From: Planctomycetota bacterium
GTDB lineage: Bacteria > Planctomycetota > SZUA-567 > H5-PLA8
Length of the DNA: 64,000 bases
Reading direction: 5' to 3'
Assembly (NCBI GenBank): GCA_016200135.1
Contig: JACQFI010000015.1
Location: forward strand, 1-64,000
The notes under the pieces are model-generated. The model had not been told where the DNA came from. It did no database searches and saw only the letters and a program-made list of their open reading frames with translations. The translations under genes and the position numbers were made by a program. This document shows, piece after piece, positions 1 through 7,935 of the stretch (position 1 is the first letter of the stretch; every line of letters begins with the position of its first letter).

Positions 1-139
1 CTGTTTTTATATAATCAATAGCGCCCTGCTTTTGTGCAATGACTCTCTCTAGCTCTGATATTTGCACCTGAGCGTTTTCAATCTCTAATCGGAATCTGTG
101 CATGTCATCCATCATTTTTTTGGAGTCAGAGGTATCCAT
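1..139 (-). CDS. N-terminal fragment of a coiled-coil protein (cut by window edge)
   Basis: An open frame begins at an ATG whose first base is 139 on the minus strand and runs off the left edge after about 46 codons with no stop. The peptide begins MDTSDSKKMMDDMHRF and continues as a charged, heptad-like helix rich in E, Q, L and I (for example ENAQVQISELERV), as expected for a coiled coil. An AAAAGGA stretch about 8 bases upstream is a weak ribosome-binding site. A second in-frame ATG pair at codons 9-10 could also serve as start. Codon use is AT-rich, unlike most of the window, which suggests foreign origin. No function can be assigned from this fragment. Confidence 0.45.
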   Translation of the reverse strand, partial: MDTSDSKKMMDDMHRFRLEIENAQVQISELERVIAQKQGAIDYIKT

Positions 140-877
140 AACACCAATCCTTTTATTCTTGACTCCACCCTTAAACATGCTCAAATGAACATACGAAAAA
201 AGTGGATCGGCGGGGAATCCAACCCCGATAGGCGGTTACAAAGATCGCCTTGCCTGCTCGGCTCCGGCCCACACTACTACAGCCCCCTTTGCCCTAGCCG
301 GCTTAGGGGGCTACTTATTGCTTATATCGAGTTTTCGCAAATCGTCAATGTCTTCAATGTGGATTTAGATTTCACGTCTTAACTCAAGTACTAACAATTG
401 CTTATGGATCAATTTTTTTATTTTTAACGTGGAAAAATTTCTTGGTTGCAATGAAAAAAGCGGTTGGTGGTTGCGAATAGAGCGCTAACGCCCTATGCGG
501 CTGTTATACCAATCTCTTGGATACCAACTTAGCGGCAATGAGGCCTCTTTGCGATTTCCCACCCTTTGGATTTCGATGGCCAGATGTGTGAGCCTTTTGC
601 ATCGGTTGTCGTGCGAGGATGGCGGCAGCGAGTTGATTAAGGTCGAGTGCCCTGATTTGGAGCACTCACACATTCCCTAGGGAATACCTTTTTATATTTG
701 GGCATGCGATTCTACAAACCACACAGGCCCACTACGCGCGCCGGGAAAGACGTTGCAATCCCCCATGAAAGCCGATAGCCTCCCTTAACTTAGCTTTACT
801 GTCTCAGAGGACGGGGGTAGAACCCGTCTACAGATCAGGCGTCGGCCTTGGCCGGACGGACCGGTTTGGGAAAGAGC
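140..877. other. AT-rich non-coding stretch
   Basis: No convincing gene is seen here. The stretch is AT-rich compared with the rest of the window. It holds several hairpins: AGCCCCCT paired with AGGGGGCT near 282-312, GAGTGC with GCACTC near 645-667, and GACGGG with CCCGTC near 811-830. On the minus strand near 200-275 there is a tRNA-like run with a GCC/GGC D-arm, a CTTTGTA loop and a CGGGG/CCCCG arm, but the acceptor and anticodon stems do not pair properly, so it is not called as a tRNA. Short open frames here look random. Confidence 0.5.
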
Positions 878-2086
878 ATGCTCAAGCAGTTCAAGATCAC
901 TCCGCGGTTGGCGGGCGTCTGCGCGGCGGGCTGCGCGGCGCTGTGGATGCTCGCGGGCTGCGACCTGGGCGCGAATACGCACCGCGCGGACATGGCCAAG
1001 CAGGACCTGCACAACTACGCCGCGAACGCGGACCAGAACATCCCGCTGCTGAACGACGACGCGCGCAAGTGGGCGCAGGACCAGCCCAAGCGCGCCGACA
1101 AGGAGAAGGGCCACCTCCAGGACTTTGGCGCGAACGCGGCGGAGAACATCACGCTGCTGAACGACGACGCCCGCAAGTGGGCGAAAGACCAGTCCAAGCG
1201 CGCCGACAAGGAGAAGGGCCACCTCCAGGATTTTGCGGCGAACGCGGCCGAGAACATCACGCTGCTGAACGACGACGCCCGCAAGTGGGCGCAGGATCAG
1301 CCCAAGCGCGCCGCGACGGAGAAGGAAAACCTGCACCGCTACGCCGCGCTGCAGGCGGAGAACATCGCGCTGCTGAACGACGACGCGCGCAAGTGGGCGC
1401 AGGACCAGCCCAAGCGCGCCGACCGGACCAAGACCGACCTGCAGAATTTCGCGGCGAACGCGGCCGAGAACATCACGCTGCTGGAAGACGACACGCGCAA
1501 GTGGGCGAAGGATCCCCAGGTGCGCGCCGACAAGACCAAGCACAACTTCGAGAACTACTGGGACTACCAGACGAGCAAGACCAAGGACGTGGTCGACGAC
1601 TGGAATACGTACTGGCACAACGAGTCCAGCATGCGCGTAAAGCGCCTGAAGGGCGACGTGAACCGCTTCGCTGCGAACGCCAGCGAGAACATCCCGCTGC
1701 TGAACGACGATGCGCGCCGCTGGGCTCAGGACCAGCCCAAGCGCGCGGAAAAAGAGGAAGCGCACCTCCACGAGTTTGGCGCGAACGCGGCCGAGAACAT
1801 CACGCTGCTGAACGACGACGCCCGCAAGTGGGCGCAGGACCAGCCCAAGCGCGCAGACAAGACCAAGACCACGCTCCAGAACTACGCGGCGAAGCAGGCG
1901 GACGACATCAAGCTGCTGGAAGACGACGCGCGCAAGTGGGCCAAGGACCAGCCCAAGCGCGCGGACAAGACCAAGACCAACCTGCAGAACTACGCCGGGG
2001 CGCAGAGCGAGAACATCAAGCAGCTTGAAGACGACGCCCGCGCCGCCATCGGCCCGCGCGGCGAGCCCCACCCGCCGGACAAGTAG
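878..2086 (+). CDS. Lipoprotein built of ten 36-residue helical repeats
   Basis: A 402-residue protein with a lipoprotein signal: a basic N-terminus, a hydrophobic stretch and the lipobox LAGC with Cys28, so it is probably anchored in a membrane facing the periplasm. The start chosen is the ATG after GGGAAAGAGC; an upstream in-frame TTG would put an unlikely segment before the signal. The mature part is ten repeats of 36 residues with the core NIxLLNDDARKWAxDQPKRA. The sixth repeat is divergent and aromatic-rich (WDYQTSKTKDVVDDW). Charge and spacing suggest amphipathic helices, so an elongated helical rod or bundle. I recognise no named family. It stands alone, followed by a MITE-like element. 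The long open frame on the opposite strand is a by-product of the GC-rich repeats. Confidence 0.85.
   Translation: MLKQFKITPRLAGVCAAGCAALWMLAGCDLGANTHRADMAKQDLHNYAANADQNIPLLNDDARKWAQDQPKRADKEKGHLQDFGANAAENITLLNDDARKWAKDQSKRADKEKGHLQDFAANAAENITLLNDDARKWAQDQPKRAATEKENLHRYAALQAENIALLNDDARKWAQDQPKRADRTKTDLQNFAANAAENITLLEDDTRKWAKDPQVRADKTKHNFENYWDYQTSKTKDVVDDWNTYWHNESSMRVKRLKGDVNRFAANASENIPLLNDDARRWAQDQPKRAEKEEAHLHEFGANAAENITLLNDDARKWAQDQPKRADKTKTTLQNYAAKQADDIKLLEDDARKWAKDQPKRADKTKTNLQNYAGAQSENIKQLEDDARAAIGPRGEPHPPDK
1007..2043 (+). repeat. 108-bp in-gene tandem repeat, about 10 units
   Basis: Ten consecutive 108-bp units, each coding for 36 residues. Units 2 and 3 are nearly identical at the DNA level, while unit 6 has lost the consensus. 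The strong similarity of neighbours fits recent unit duplication by recombination, so copy number may vary between strains. Confidence 0.85.
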
Positions 2087-2123
2087 CCGTACTTCAAGTC
2101 CGAAGCGTGAAATACGAAATTCC

Positions 2124-2250
2124 GCTCTGTCGAAAACCTGCGCTCGCGCTAAAAATTTCCCCCTTACGTAAGAGGGGATACAGGGAGTTATTTCGTACGC
2201 TCCTGAAACCTCCCCTTACCCCTCCTTAAATAAGGAGGGGATTTCCAGAG
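2124..2250. mobile_element. MITE-like element, copy A (most degenerate)
   Basis: A ~127-bp element with no coding capacity. It starts GCTCTGT and ends CCAGAG, with two internal palindromes (CCCCCTTACGTAAGAGGGG and CCCCTCCTTAAATAAGG...). It matches copies at 3738, 29449 and 41046 but has diverged in the centre and at one end. It lies between the repeat lipoprotein and the transporter. Confidence 0.75.
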
Positions 2251-2275
2251 AACGCGAATCTCGAATCTTCCAAAA

Positions 2276-3238
2276 ATGGATGCCTTGCGGCGGGGACGGT
2301 TACTGGTGGTCTCCGCGGCGGTCTGCTGGAGCCTGGCCGGCGCGTGCGTGAAGCTCGCGCGGCCCCTCGACGCGTGGCAGATCGCGGGTCTGCGTTCGCT
2401 GGTGGCCTTCTTCTTCCTCGCAATAGCGCTGAAGCTCTGGCGCGCGCGGCCGTTCCTCCCAAGCCTGAAGGTGACGCTGCTCGCGCTGGCCTACGCGAGC
2501 ACGGTGCTGCTCTTTATCGTCGCCAACACGCTGACCACCGCGGCCAACGCGATTTTTCTGCAGGACACCGCGCCGGTGTGGGTGATGGTCTTCGCGCCGC
2601 TGATGCTGAAGGAACCGCTGCGCGCGCGCGACCTGTGGATGCTGGCGGTCTGCGCGCTGGGGATGACGCTCTTCTTCTTCGACGAGCTCTCGCCGGGGCA
2701 GCGCAACGGGAACCTGATCGCGCTGGTCTCCGGCGTAGGCTTCGGGTTCGTGATCTTAGGGATGCGCTGGGGCCGCGCGCGCACGCCCGACCCCGCGCCG
2801 CCGGGCAAGGCAGGGCCGGAGGGCGTCGAAGCGGCGCCGGATGCGGCCTCGGCGCGCGGCGGCATCGGAAAAGTTCCCGACTCGAGCAACGCCGGGCCGA
2901 ACGAGGCGGAGCAGCTCGCGATCTGGGGCAACCTGTTCTGCTTTCTGCTCTGCGTGCCGGTGCTGAAGATGCCGCCGGCGACCGCCGAATACGCCGGGCC
3001 GCTGGCGCTGATCGCCGCGATGGGCGTCTTTCAATTGGGGCTCGGCTATCTCCTGCTCGCGCGCGGGATCAAGCACGTGCCCGCGATGGAAGCCTCGCTG
3101 CTGGTGCTCATCGAGCCCGTCCTGAATCCGGTCTGGACGCTGCTCGCCGCGGGCGAACGCCCGAGCGCCTGGGCGCTGGCCGGTGGGAGCGTAATCATCG
3201 GGACGGTGGCGTTCCAGGCGCTGCGGGGGCGGAGCTGA
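2276..3238 (+). CDS. DMT-superfamily (EamA) transporter
   Basis: A 320-residue integral inner-membrane protein with about ten hydrophobic segments arranged as two EamA halves. It starts RGRLLVVSAAVCWSLAGACV, typical of the first helix of drug/metabolite transporters. The C-terminal half shows the usual helix pattern ending ...LIEPVLNPVWTLLAAGE, matching the family's conserved glutamate/proline region. The two halves are joined by an unusually long, Ala/Gly/Pro-rich loop (about residues 165-210), probably an expanded linker. The substrate cannot be told from sequence; family members export amino acids, nucleotides or drugs. The ribosome-binding site is weak, but no better start is seen. Confidence 0.85.
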   Translation: MDALRRGRLLVVSAAVCWSLAGACVKLARPLDAWQIAGLRSLVAFFFLAIALKLWRARPFLPSLKVTLLALAYASTVLLFIVANTLTTAANAIFLQDTAPVWVMVFAPLMLKEPLRARDLWMLAVCALGMTLFFFDELSPGQRNGNLIALVSGVGFGFVILGMRWGRARTPDPAPPGKAGPEGVEAAPDAASARGGIGKVPDSSNAGPNEAEQLAIWGNLFCFLLCVPVLKMPPATAEYAGPLALIAAMGVFQLGLGYLLLARGIKHVPAMEASLLVLIEPVLNPVWTLLAAGERPSAWALAGGSVIIGTVAFQALRGRS

Positions 3239-3343
3239 GGCGTATTTTCACCGCAGAGACGCGGAGAACAGCAAGAATTGATGCAAATAACCGTTATGAA
3301 CAGTAGCAGGTCGGTCGGCGGCAGGTATGGAATGGTGGTGTTT

Positions 3344-3721
3344 ATGGAATCGCGGCCCTGGAACTGGTTACGGGTGCATCTTTCGACGGCGGTGCTGATG
3401 ATGCTCGCCGCGGCGGCGATTCTTGGGATTCAATTCAAGCCCAACCCGGACAGCCAATATATTTCAGCGCATTGCAATTGCGATCTTGGGGATTATTACG
3501 GCTGGCCTTTTGCCTTTTTCGAAGTGCACCACGAAGTCGTGGTGCATGAACGGGCTAATGGAAAGGTGGACTATACCCGCGGAGAAGCCAATGCATTCGA
3601 TTGGATATGGACGCCGGGTTTTCTGCTGAATCTAGGATTGGCGCTTTGGGCGCTGTGGTTCATCAAGTATCTGAGCGAGTATGTCATCCGGCGGCGCGAG
3701 GCACGAGACATTGCAAATTGA
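3344..3721 (+). CDS. HLSTA-motif membrane protein, short form
   Basis: A small membrane protein of 125 residues from the ATG chosen here. That start aligns with its longer relative at 9913: both open with a Trp/Arg-rich stretch, then (I/V)HLSTA, a first membrane helix, a YGWPF/FGWPF motif with an acidic/aromatic exterior segment, a last helix, and a basic RRREAR tail. In-frame ATGs at 3281, 3296 and 3332 would add a poor N-terminus. Proteins with this opening are common in planctomycete genomes, in my knowledge, without assigned function. Two transmembrane helices with the intervening ~70 residues probably outside the membrane. Confidence 0.7.
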   Translation: MESRPWNWLRVHLSTAVLMMLAAAAILGIQFKPNPDSQYISAHCNCDLGDYYGWPFAFFEVHHEVVVHERANGKVDYTRGEANAFDWIWTPGFLLNLGLALWALWFIKYLSEYVIRRREARDIAN

Positions 3722-3737
3722 TAATTGAAAAATGCAT

Positions 3738-3868
3738 GCTCTGTTGAAAACCCGCGGCCGCAGCGGAAATTCCCCCCTTAAGTAAGGGGGGATACAGGGG
3801 GGTTAACCCCTTCGCGGCCTTAACCTCCCCTTACCCCTCCTTACATAAGGAGGGGATTTCAACAGAGC
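3738..3868. mobile_element. MITE-like element, copy B
   Basis: A 131-bp non-coding element with perfect 12-bp terminal inverted repeats (GCTCTGTTGAAA at the left, its complement at the right). Internal palindromes are CCCCCTTAAGTAAGGGGG and CCCCTCCTTACATAAGG..., and there is a GGTTAACC centre. It is almost identical to copy D at 41046 in the opposite orientation. No transposase is nearby, so it would have to be moved in trans. Confidence 0.85.
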
Positions 3869-3917
3869 AAAAAATGCAAATTTACGATTTCAACAGAGCA
3901 AAAAATGCAAATTTACG
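3856..3917. repeat. 31-bp tandem duplication overlapping MITE right end
   Basis: Two exact head-to-tail copies of a 31-bp unit, 3856-3886 and 3887-3917. The unit begins with the MITE terminus (ATTTCAACAGAGC) and continues into flanking DNA (AAAAAATGCAAATTTACG). It creates an apparent open frame that artificially lengthens the N-terminus of the next gene. Confidence 0.85.
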
Positions 3918-4071
3918 CGCCGCCGCCTCAATTTTTATTTTGCAATTCTCAATTTGCAATGTTGTCCGCTCTACGTTCTACGAACGACGCTCCACGACCA
4001 CCGCTTGCCTTCGGGCGGGGTCGGGCATAAGAGATAGATACGTCTTTTATTTTCGCCTGGGGGGGGCGCGC

Positions 4072-5568
4072 ATGTTTGAGACCGCGGAGTTGGGGCGCAG
4101 CGTCGATAAGAAGGATTACGAAAAGGCCGTGCCGAAGCTGCGCATGGACCTGCTGCGCGTGCAGAACGAGCTTTTCCAGAAGAAGCCGTTCCAGGTGCTG
4201 GTCCTGATCATGGGCGTGGACGGCGCGGGCAAGGGCGAGACGGTCAACATCCTGCACGAATGGATGGACCCGCGCTACCTCGAGGCCAACGCGTTCGGGC
4301 CGTTGAGCGACGAGGAGCGCGAGCGGCCGGACTTCTGGCGCTTCTGGCGCGCGCTGCCGCCGAAGGGCAAGATCGGCATTCTCTTCGGTTCGTGGTATAC
4401 GCGCCCGATCATCCAGCGCGTCTACGGCGAGATCAAGAACGCGGACCTGGAGGAGGCGCTCGTCCGCATCAACGCGTTCGAGAAGGAGCTGCTCGACGAC
4501 GGCGCGCTGATTCTTAAATTCTGGTTCCACCTCGGCAAGAAGGCCCAGAAGAAACGCCTGAAGAGCCTGGAGAAAGACCCGCAGCACCGCTGGCGCGTCA
4601 CCGCGGAAGAGTGGAAGCACTTCAAGCTCTACGACAAGTTTTACAAGGTCTGCACGCGCGTGCTGCGCGAGACCAGCGCGGGCGACGCACCGTGGACAAT
4701 CATCGAGGGCGCGGACCCGCGCTACCGCTATCTCACCGTGGGCCGGCACATCCTCGAACGGGTTTCCAAGCGTTTAAAGGAACACGCAAAAGGCGCGGCA
4801 ACGTCCGGCGGGCATCCCGCGCTGGCGTCCGGGACCAAGGGCCGGCGCCAGCCCACAATCCTGAACACGCTCGACCTGACGCAAACGGTCGAGAAGAAGA
4901 AGTACGAGAAGGAGCTCGAGGAACTGCAGGGCCGCCTGAACCTGCTCTCGCGGCGGGCCTCGGCGCAACAGGTCTCGAGTTCGCTCGTCTTCGAAGGCTG
5001 GGACGCGGCGGGCAAGGGCGGCGCAATCCGGCGCGTCACGGCGGCGCTGGACGCGCGCCACTACCGCGTGATCCCCATCGCCGCGCCCACCGACGAAGAG
5101 AAGTCGCAACACTACCTCTGGCGCTTCTGGCGGCACCTGCCGCGCGCCGGGCGCGTGACGATCTACGACCGGAGTTGGTACGGGCGCGTGCTGGTGGAGC
5201 GCGTGGAAGGCTACGCGCGCGAGGACGAGTGGATGCGCGCGTACCAGGAGATCAACGCCTTCGAGGAGCAGCTCGCGAGACACAATATCGTGGTGCTGAA
5301 GTTCTGGCTGCATATCGCGAAGGACGAGCAGCTCCGGCGTTTCAAGCTGCGCGAGGCGACTTCGTACAAGCAGTACAAGATCACGCAGGAAGATTACCGC
5401 AACCGGTCGAGGTGGGAGGCCTACGAGCTGGCCGTGAACGAGATGGTGGAGCGCACGAGCACCGAGTACGCCCCGTGGCACCTCATCGAGGCCAACGACA
5501 AGCACCACGCGCGGCTGAAGATCTTGCGGGTCTACTGCGCCGCGCTGGAGAAGGCGCTGAAGCGGTAA
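4072..5568 (+). CDS. pap: Polyphosphate:AMP phosphotransferase (tandem PPK2 domains)
   Basis: A 498-residue cytoplasmic enzyme with two PPK2 domains, the architecture and length of class II PPK2 (Pap), which phosphorylates AMP to ADP with polyphosphate as donor. The C-terminal domain has a full set of motifs: Walker A EGWDAAGKGG near 308-317 and YDRSWYGRVLVERVEG near 365. The N-terminal domain keeps GVDGAGKG (about 47-54) but has FGSWYTRP where the catalytic DRSWY motif belongs, the usual pattern of one active and one degenerate half. The frame stays open upstream to 3874, but that part is repeat-derived DNA; the ATG after GGGGGGCGCGC gives the family's normal N-terminus (MFETAELG). It lies alone, next to a toxin-antitoxin pair on the other strand. 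Confidence 0.9.
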   Translation: MFETAELGRSVDKKDYEKAVPKLRMDLLRVQNELFQKKPFQVLVLIMGVDGAGKGETVNILHEWMDPRYLEANAFGPLSDEERERPDFWRFWRALPPKGKIGILFGSWYTRPIIQRVYGEIKNADLEEALVRINAFEKELLDDGALILKFWFHLGKKAQKKRLKSLEKDPQHRWRVTAEEWKHFKLYDKFYKVCTRVLRETSAGDAPWTIIEGADPRYRYLTVGRHILERVSKRLKEHAKGAATSGGHPALASGTKGRRQPTILNTLDLTQTVEKKKYEKELEELQGRLNLLSRRASAQQVSSSLVFEGWDAAGKGGAIRRVTAALDARHYRVIPIAAPTDEEKSQHYLWRFWRHLPRAGRVTIYDRSWYGRVLVERVEGYAREDEWMRAYQEINAFEEQLARHNIVVLKFWLHIAKDEQLRRFKLREATSYKQYKITQEDYRNRSRWEAYELAVNEMVERTSTEYAPWHLIEANDKHHARLKILRVYCAALEKALKR

Positions 5569-5608
5569 GGCATTTTCGATTTTGGATTTTCGATTAGCCG
5601 CGGAGCGC

Positions 5609-5968
5609 TCAGTGGATGGACGCCAGCACGGCTGCGGGTTGCTTCGCGATCACGCGCAGGAGCACCTGAGCCGGACCTTCCGGACGCCGGATGCCCTGCT
5701 CCCAATTCCGCAGCGTCTTTAGGGGAATCTTGAAGACGTCGGCGAACTCGCTTTGGGACAGCCCCAACTGCTTGCGGACGCGCGTCACGTCGATGGGCGG
5801 CGGCGCGGACCGAGTCTTGCCGCGCGGCCGGGCCTCGGGGGCGACTTCCCGCAACTTGCCCTTCACCAGCCGGAACTCGCGCGCGGGCTTCATCTCGCCG
5901 CGGTGAATCGCGGCCATTTCCTTCACGCTGCGCAGCAGCCCGGTAATAGCTTTCTTATCCATGTTCAC
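5609..5968 (-). CDS. HigA-like HTH antitoxin
   Basis: A 119-residue protein whose C-terminal half is an XRE-type helix-turn-helix (TRVRKQLGLSQSEFADVF, then IPLKTLRNWEQGIRRPEG). This is the DNA-binding layout of HigA/NadS-type antitoxins, which neutralise the partner toxin and repress their own operon. It follows the toxin gene with a 4-base overlap (GTGA), so it begins at the GTG at 5968 or at the ATG two codons on. Toxin-first order is typical of HigBA-like modules. The family is secure; the exact subfamily is inferred. Confidence 0.85.
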   Translation of the reverse strand: MNMDKKAITGLLRSVKEMAAIHRGEMKPAREFRLVKGKLREVAPEARPRGKTRSAPPPIDVTRVRKQLGLSQSEFADVFKIPLKTLRNWEQGIRRPEGPAQVLLRVIAKQPAAVLASIH

Positions 5969-6270
5969 AAGTCCTCGATCAACTTAACCATGGCTTTCAG
6001 TTCGGCCGCACTCAAGTCTTCCTTCTCGTTCTTGGGGTACATGTCGAGAAAGTAAAGAATTTCTTCGCGCCTCCAGAAGTAAATCACCCGCGCCCCGCCA
6101 CGCTTGCCCCGTCCAGGCAAGGCCACTCGGATCTTACGCAAGCCTGCGCCGCCCCGGATGAGCTTCCCAGCCTCGGGCCGACGGGCGATCTCTTCAATGA
6201 CGATCCAATCCCCTTCGTCCAGCAGACCTTCGACCTTTTCCGCGAACGCGGGGGTCAGCATGATCTCCAT
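5965..6270 (-). CDS. RelE/HigB-like toxin
   Basis: A 101-residue protein of the RelE/ParE fold, probably a ribosome-dependent mRNA interferase. It has the hallmarks of the RelE/HigB group with an adjacent HTH antitoxin: GGAGLRKIRVALPGRGKRGG, then ARVIYFW and ILYFLDMYPKNEKEDLS, giving the basic patch and the terminal K-NEKEDLS signature. It is the first gene of a two-gene operon and overlaps the antitoxin by 4 bases. ATGs at codons 1 and 4 are both possible starts. It looks intact. Confidence 0.88.
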   Translation of the reverse strand: MEIMLTPAFAEKVEGLLDEGDWIVIEEIARRPEAGKLIRGGAGLRKIRVALPGRGKRGGARVIYFWRREEILYFLDMYPKNEKEDLSAAELKAMVKLIEDL

Positions 6271-6416
6271 AGGACATACTATACCTCAATGGGGTACTCA
6301 GGCAACAGGAATCGCCTGGAGGAGCGGTAACGGCCAGTAACAGAAGTAACGACAGTAACGGAAGTGATCAGTAGGCAGTTACCGATCGCTTCCGTTACTT
6401 TTGTTAAAGCCGTTCG

Positions 6417-6995
6417 CTACGGCGCCACCTGCACGGGGTCGCTGGGCGGCTTAGGGTTCGGGTCGTTCTTCGCGTTCTTGGGCGGGTGCTTGGCGGCGGG
6501 GGGATTGTTGCCCTTCTTCTTCGCGCCGGCGTCGTCGCCGTCGCCCGTTTTGGCCGCGCCGGTCTGCGCGTCGTCATTCTTCTTGTTCTTCGCATCTTCG
6601 GCGCCTTCCGAGATGAGCTTGAAGCCTTCGACGCGGAAGTAGTCGCCCTCGTTGCGCCCGGTCACCTCCACTTTGGCCTGCTTGGCGAGCAGTTCGCCGA
6701 GGCCCTTGCCGACCTCGCCGTCGGCGACGAGCAGCACCGTGGTGGTCTTGGACTTGGGTTTGTCTTTAACCACCTTCTCCACCTTCACCATCAGCACGCC
6801 CAGGATCTTCTCGGGCGCGGAGTCGGCCTTGGTGCAGAGCAGGCCGGTCAAGGTCTTGGAGCCTTCCGGCGCGACGGCGTCCTTCGTGGCGGGCTTGGCT
6901 TCGCCGTCAGACGGCTTGGCGTCCTTGCCGGTCTCGGCGTGGGCGAGCCCGTAGAAGAGAACGAGCATTATGAACGGCAGACCGGTCAGGCGCAT
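6417..6995 (-). CDS. Secreted protein with low-complexity C-terminus
   Basis: About 192 residues starting at the ATG preceded by AAAGGAG with 7-base spacing; the longer upstream frame has no ribosome-binding site. The N-terminus MRLTGLPFIMLVLFYGLAHA is a signal peptide cut after AHA. The mature part has a ~90-residue core (about 40-130) of beta-strand-like character (GVLMVKVEKVV, TTVLLVADGEVG, KVEVTGRNEGDYFRVEGF), reminiscent of small OB-like domains in planctomycete secreted proteins, followed by a disordered tail of K, N, D and P. Family unrecognised. The core probably faces the periplasm. Confidence 0.75.
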   Translation of the reverse strand: MRLTGLPFIMLVLFYGLAHAETGKDAKPSDGEAKPATKDAVAPEGSKTLTGLLCTKADSAPEKILGVLMVKVEKVVKDKPKSKTTTVLLVADGEVGKGLGELLAKQAKVEVTGRNEGDYFRVEGFKLISEGAEDAKNKKNDDAQTGAAKTGDGDDAGAKKKGNNPPAAKHPPKNAKNDPNPKPPSDPVQVAP

Positions 6996-7359
6996 GGCGG
7001 GCTCCTTTGCTCGATACCATATCACCCAAGGCCGGCGGGGATGCGGGTGTTTGAAAAATCGGCTAGAGTAGTCCGTGGTTGTTGAAGTTTCGTCCCGGCC
7101 TGACTTGCAACGGTGGCCGCGTTGCGATTTTTTCGCAGCTTGCCGACGGCTTATTTCCTGAGCTTCACCGCAGCGGCCGGAAAATAGGCTTTGGGCCGGT
7201 GGAATGGTGTTCTGCTTACGGGTAGTCGCAAAACGGGTTAGCCGGTAAATTCGATTCCCGGTAAACCATGCATCAAACGCACGTGTGCTTGTTTCTTGAA
7301 CACACGTAGGAAGTTGTACGATTTGTCAAACGTTCGTTACAAGCCGTACCTTCCATTTA
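6996..7359. other. Non-coding spacer upstream of sigma operon
   Basis: No gene is seen. Hairpins include TGCGA/TCGCA near 7125-7140 and ACGTGTG/CACACGT near 7279-7307, the latter about 55 bases upstream of the sigma-factor gene, where a regulatory site would be expected. A stretch near 7192-7270 has a TTCGATT loop reminiscent of a tRNA T-arm but lacks the matching stems. A GGAAGTT box at 7309-7315 could be an ECF-type -35 element for self-activation; this is only suggestive. Confidence 0.35.
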
Positions 7360-7935
7360 ATGCCACGGGCGGGCGGGTGCCGGGTGGACGCCGAAGAGCG
7401 CGACTGGGTCACGAGAGCCAAAGCCGGGGAGCGCGCCGCCTTCGATCAGCTCGTGGAGTTGCACGGCCCGGGCGTGCTTCGGTACGTGCAGGCGCTCACG
7501 CGGTACTCGGCGGACGCGGAGGACATCGCGCAGGAAGCCCTGCTCCAGGCGTACCGCGGGCTGCATACGTTCAAAGACGGGACCGACTTCAAGGCGTGGA
7601 TCCTGACCATCGCGTACCACGCCTGGGTGCATTCAAAGCGGAAGCGCCGGCCCGCGACGCTGGGCGACGAGGAACAGATCGAGCGCATCCCGGCGAAGGC
7701 CGAGCGCGCGGAGTCGGACTGGGTGGAGACGGTGCGGCAGGGGATCGCGGCCTTGCCCGAAGAACAGCGCGCGGTGGTGCAGTTGCGCTTTGGCGAGGGG
7801 CTTAGCCACGCGGAGATCTCCGCGATCGTAGGCGCGGAAGAGGCGACCGTGCGCTGGCGGCTCTACCGCGCGCGCCAGTCGCTGCAGAACCTGTTGAAGA
7901 CGTGCCTGCCAGAACGAAGGAAGAAGCGCGAATGA
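7360..7935 (+). CDS. ECF-family RNA polymerase sigma factor
   Basis: A 191-residue cytoplasmic transcription factor of the extracytoplasmic-function group. Region 2 spans about residues 15-85, with FDQLVELHGPGVLRYVQALT, ADAEDIAQEALLQAYRGL (the core-binding/-10 melting helix) and FKAWILTIAYHAWV. Region 4 spans about 125-180, with LPEEQRAVVQLRFGEGLSHA and an HTH ending TVRWRLYRARQSLQ. A GTG at 7384 (start VDAEERDW) is an alternative and gives a more typical N-terminus; neither has a strong ribosome-binding site. Its stop overlaps the start of the anti-sigma gene (ATGA), so the pair is translationally coupled. It probably controls an envelope-stress or secretion regulon. Confidence 0.92.
   Translation: MPRAGGCRVDAEERDWVTRAKAGERAAFDQLVELHGPGVLRYVQALTRYSADAEDIAQEALLQAYRGLHTFKDGTDFKAWILTIAYHAWVHSKRKRRPATLGDEEQIERIPAKAERAESDWVETVRQGIAALPEEQRAVVQLRFGEGLSHAEISAIVGAEEATVRWRLYRARQSLQNLLKTCLPERRKKRE

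Noticed and set aside
198..275. tRNA-like sequence on the minus strand with CTTTGTA loop and CGGGG/CCCCG arm
   Set aside because: The acceptor stem has mismatches, the anticodon stem is broken and the spacing between arms is too short for a working tRNA.
1007..2043. Possible CRISPR array
   Set aside because: Units are 108 bp and coding in one frame with no unique spacers; it is an in-gene tandem repeat.
785..2071. Long open frame antisense to the repeat lipoprotein
   Set aside because: It mirrors the 108-bp repeats and has Arg/Val/Leu-only composition, a by-product of GC codons; no ribosome-binding site.
7192..7270. tRNA-like stretch with a TTCGATT loop
   Set aside because: The 5' side of the T-stem and the acceptor stem do not pair.
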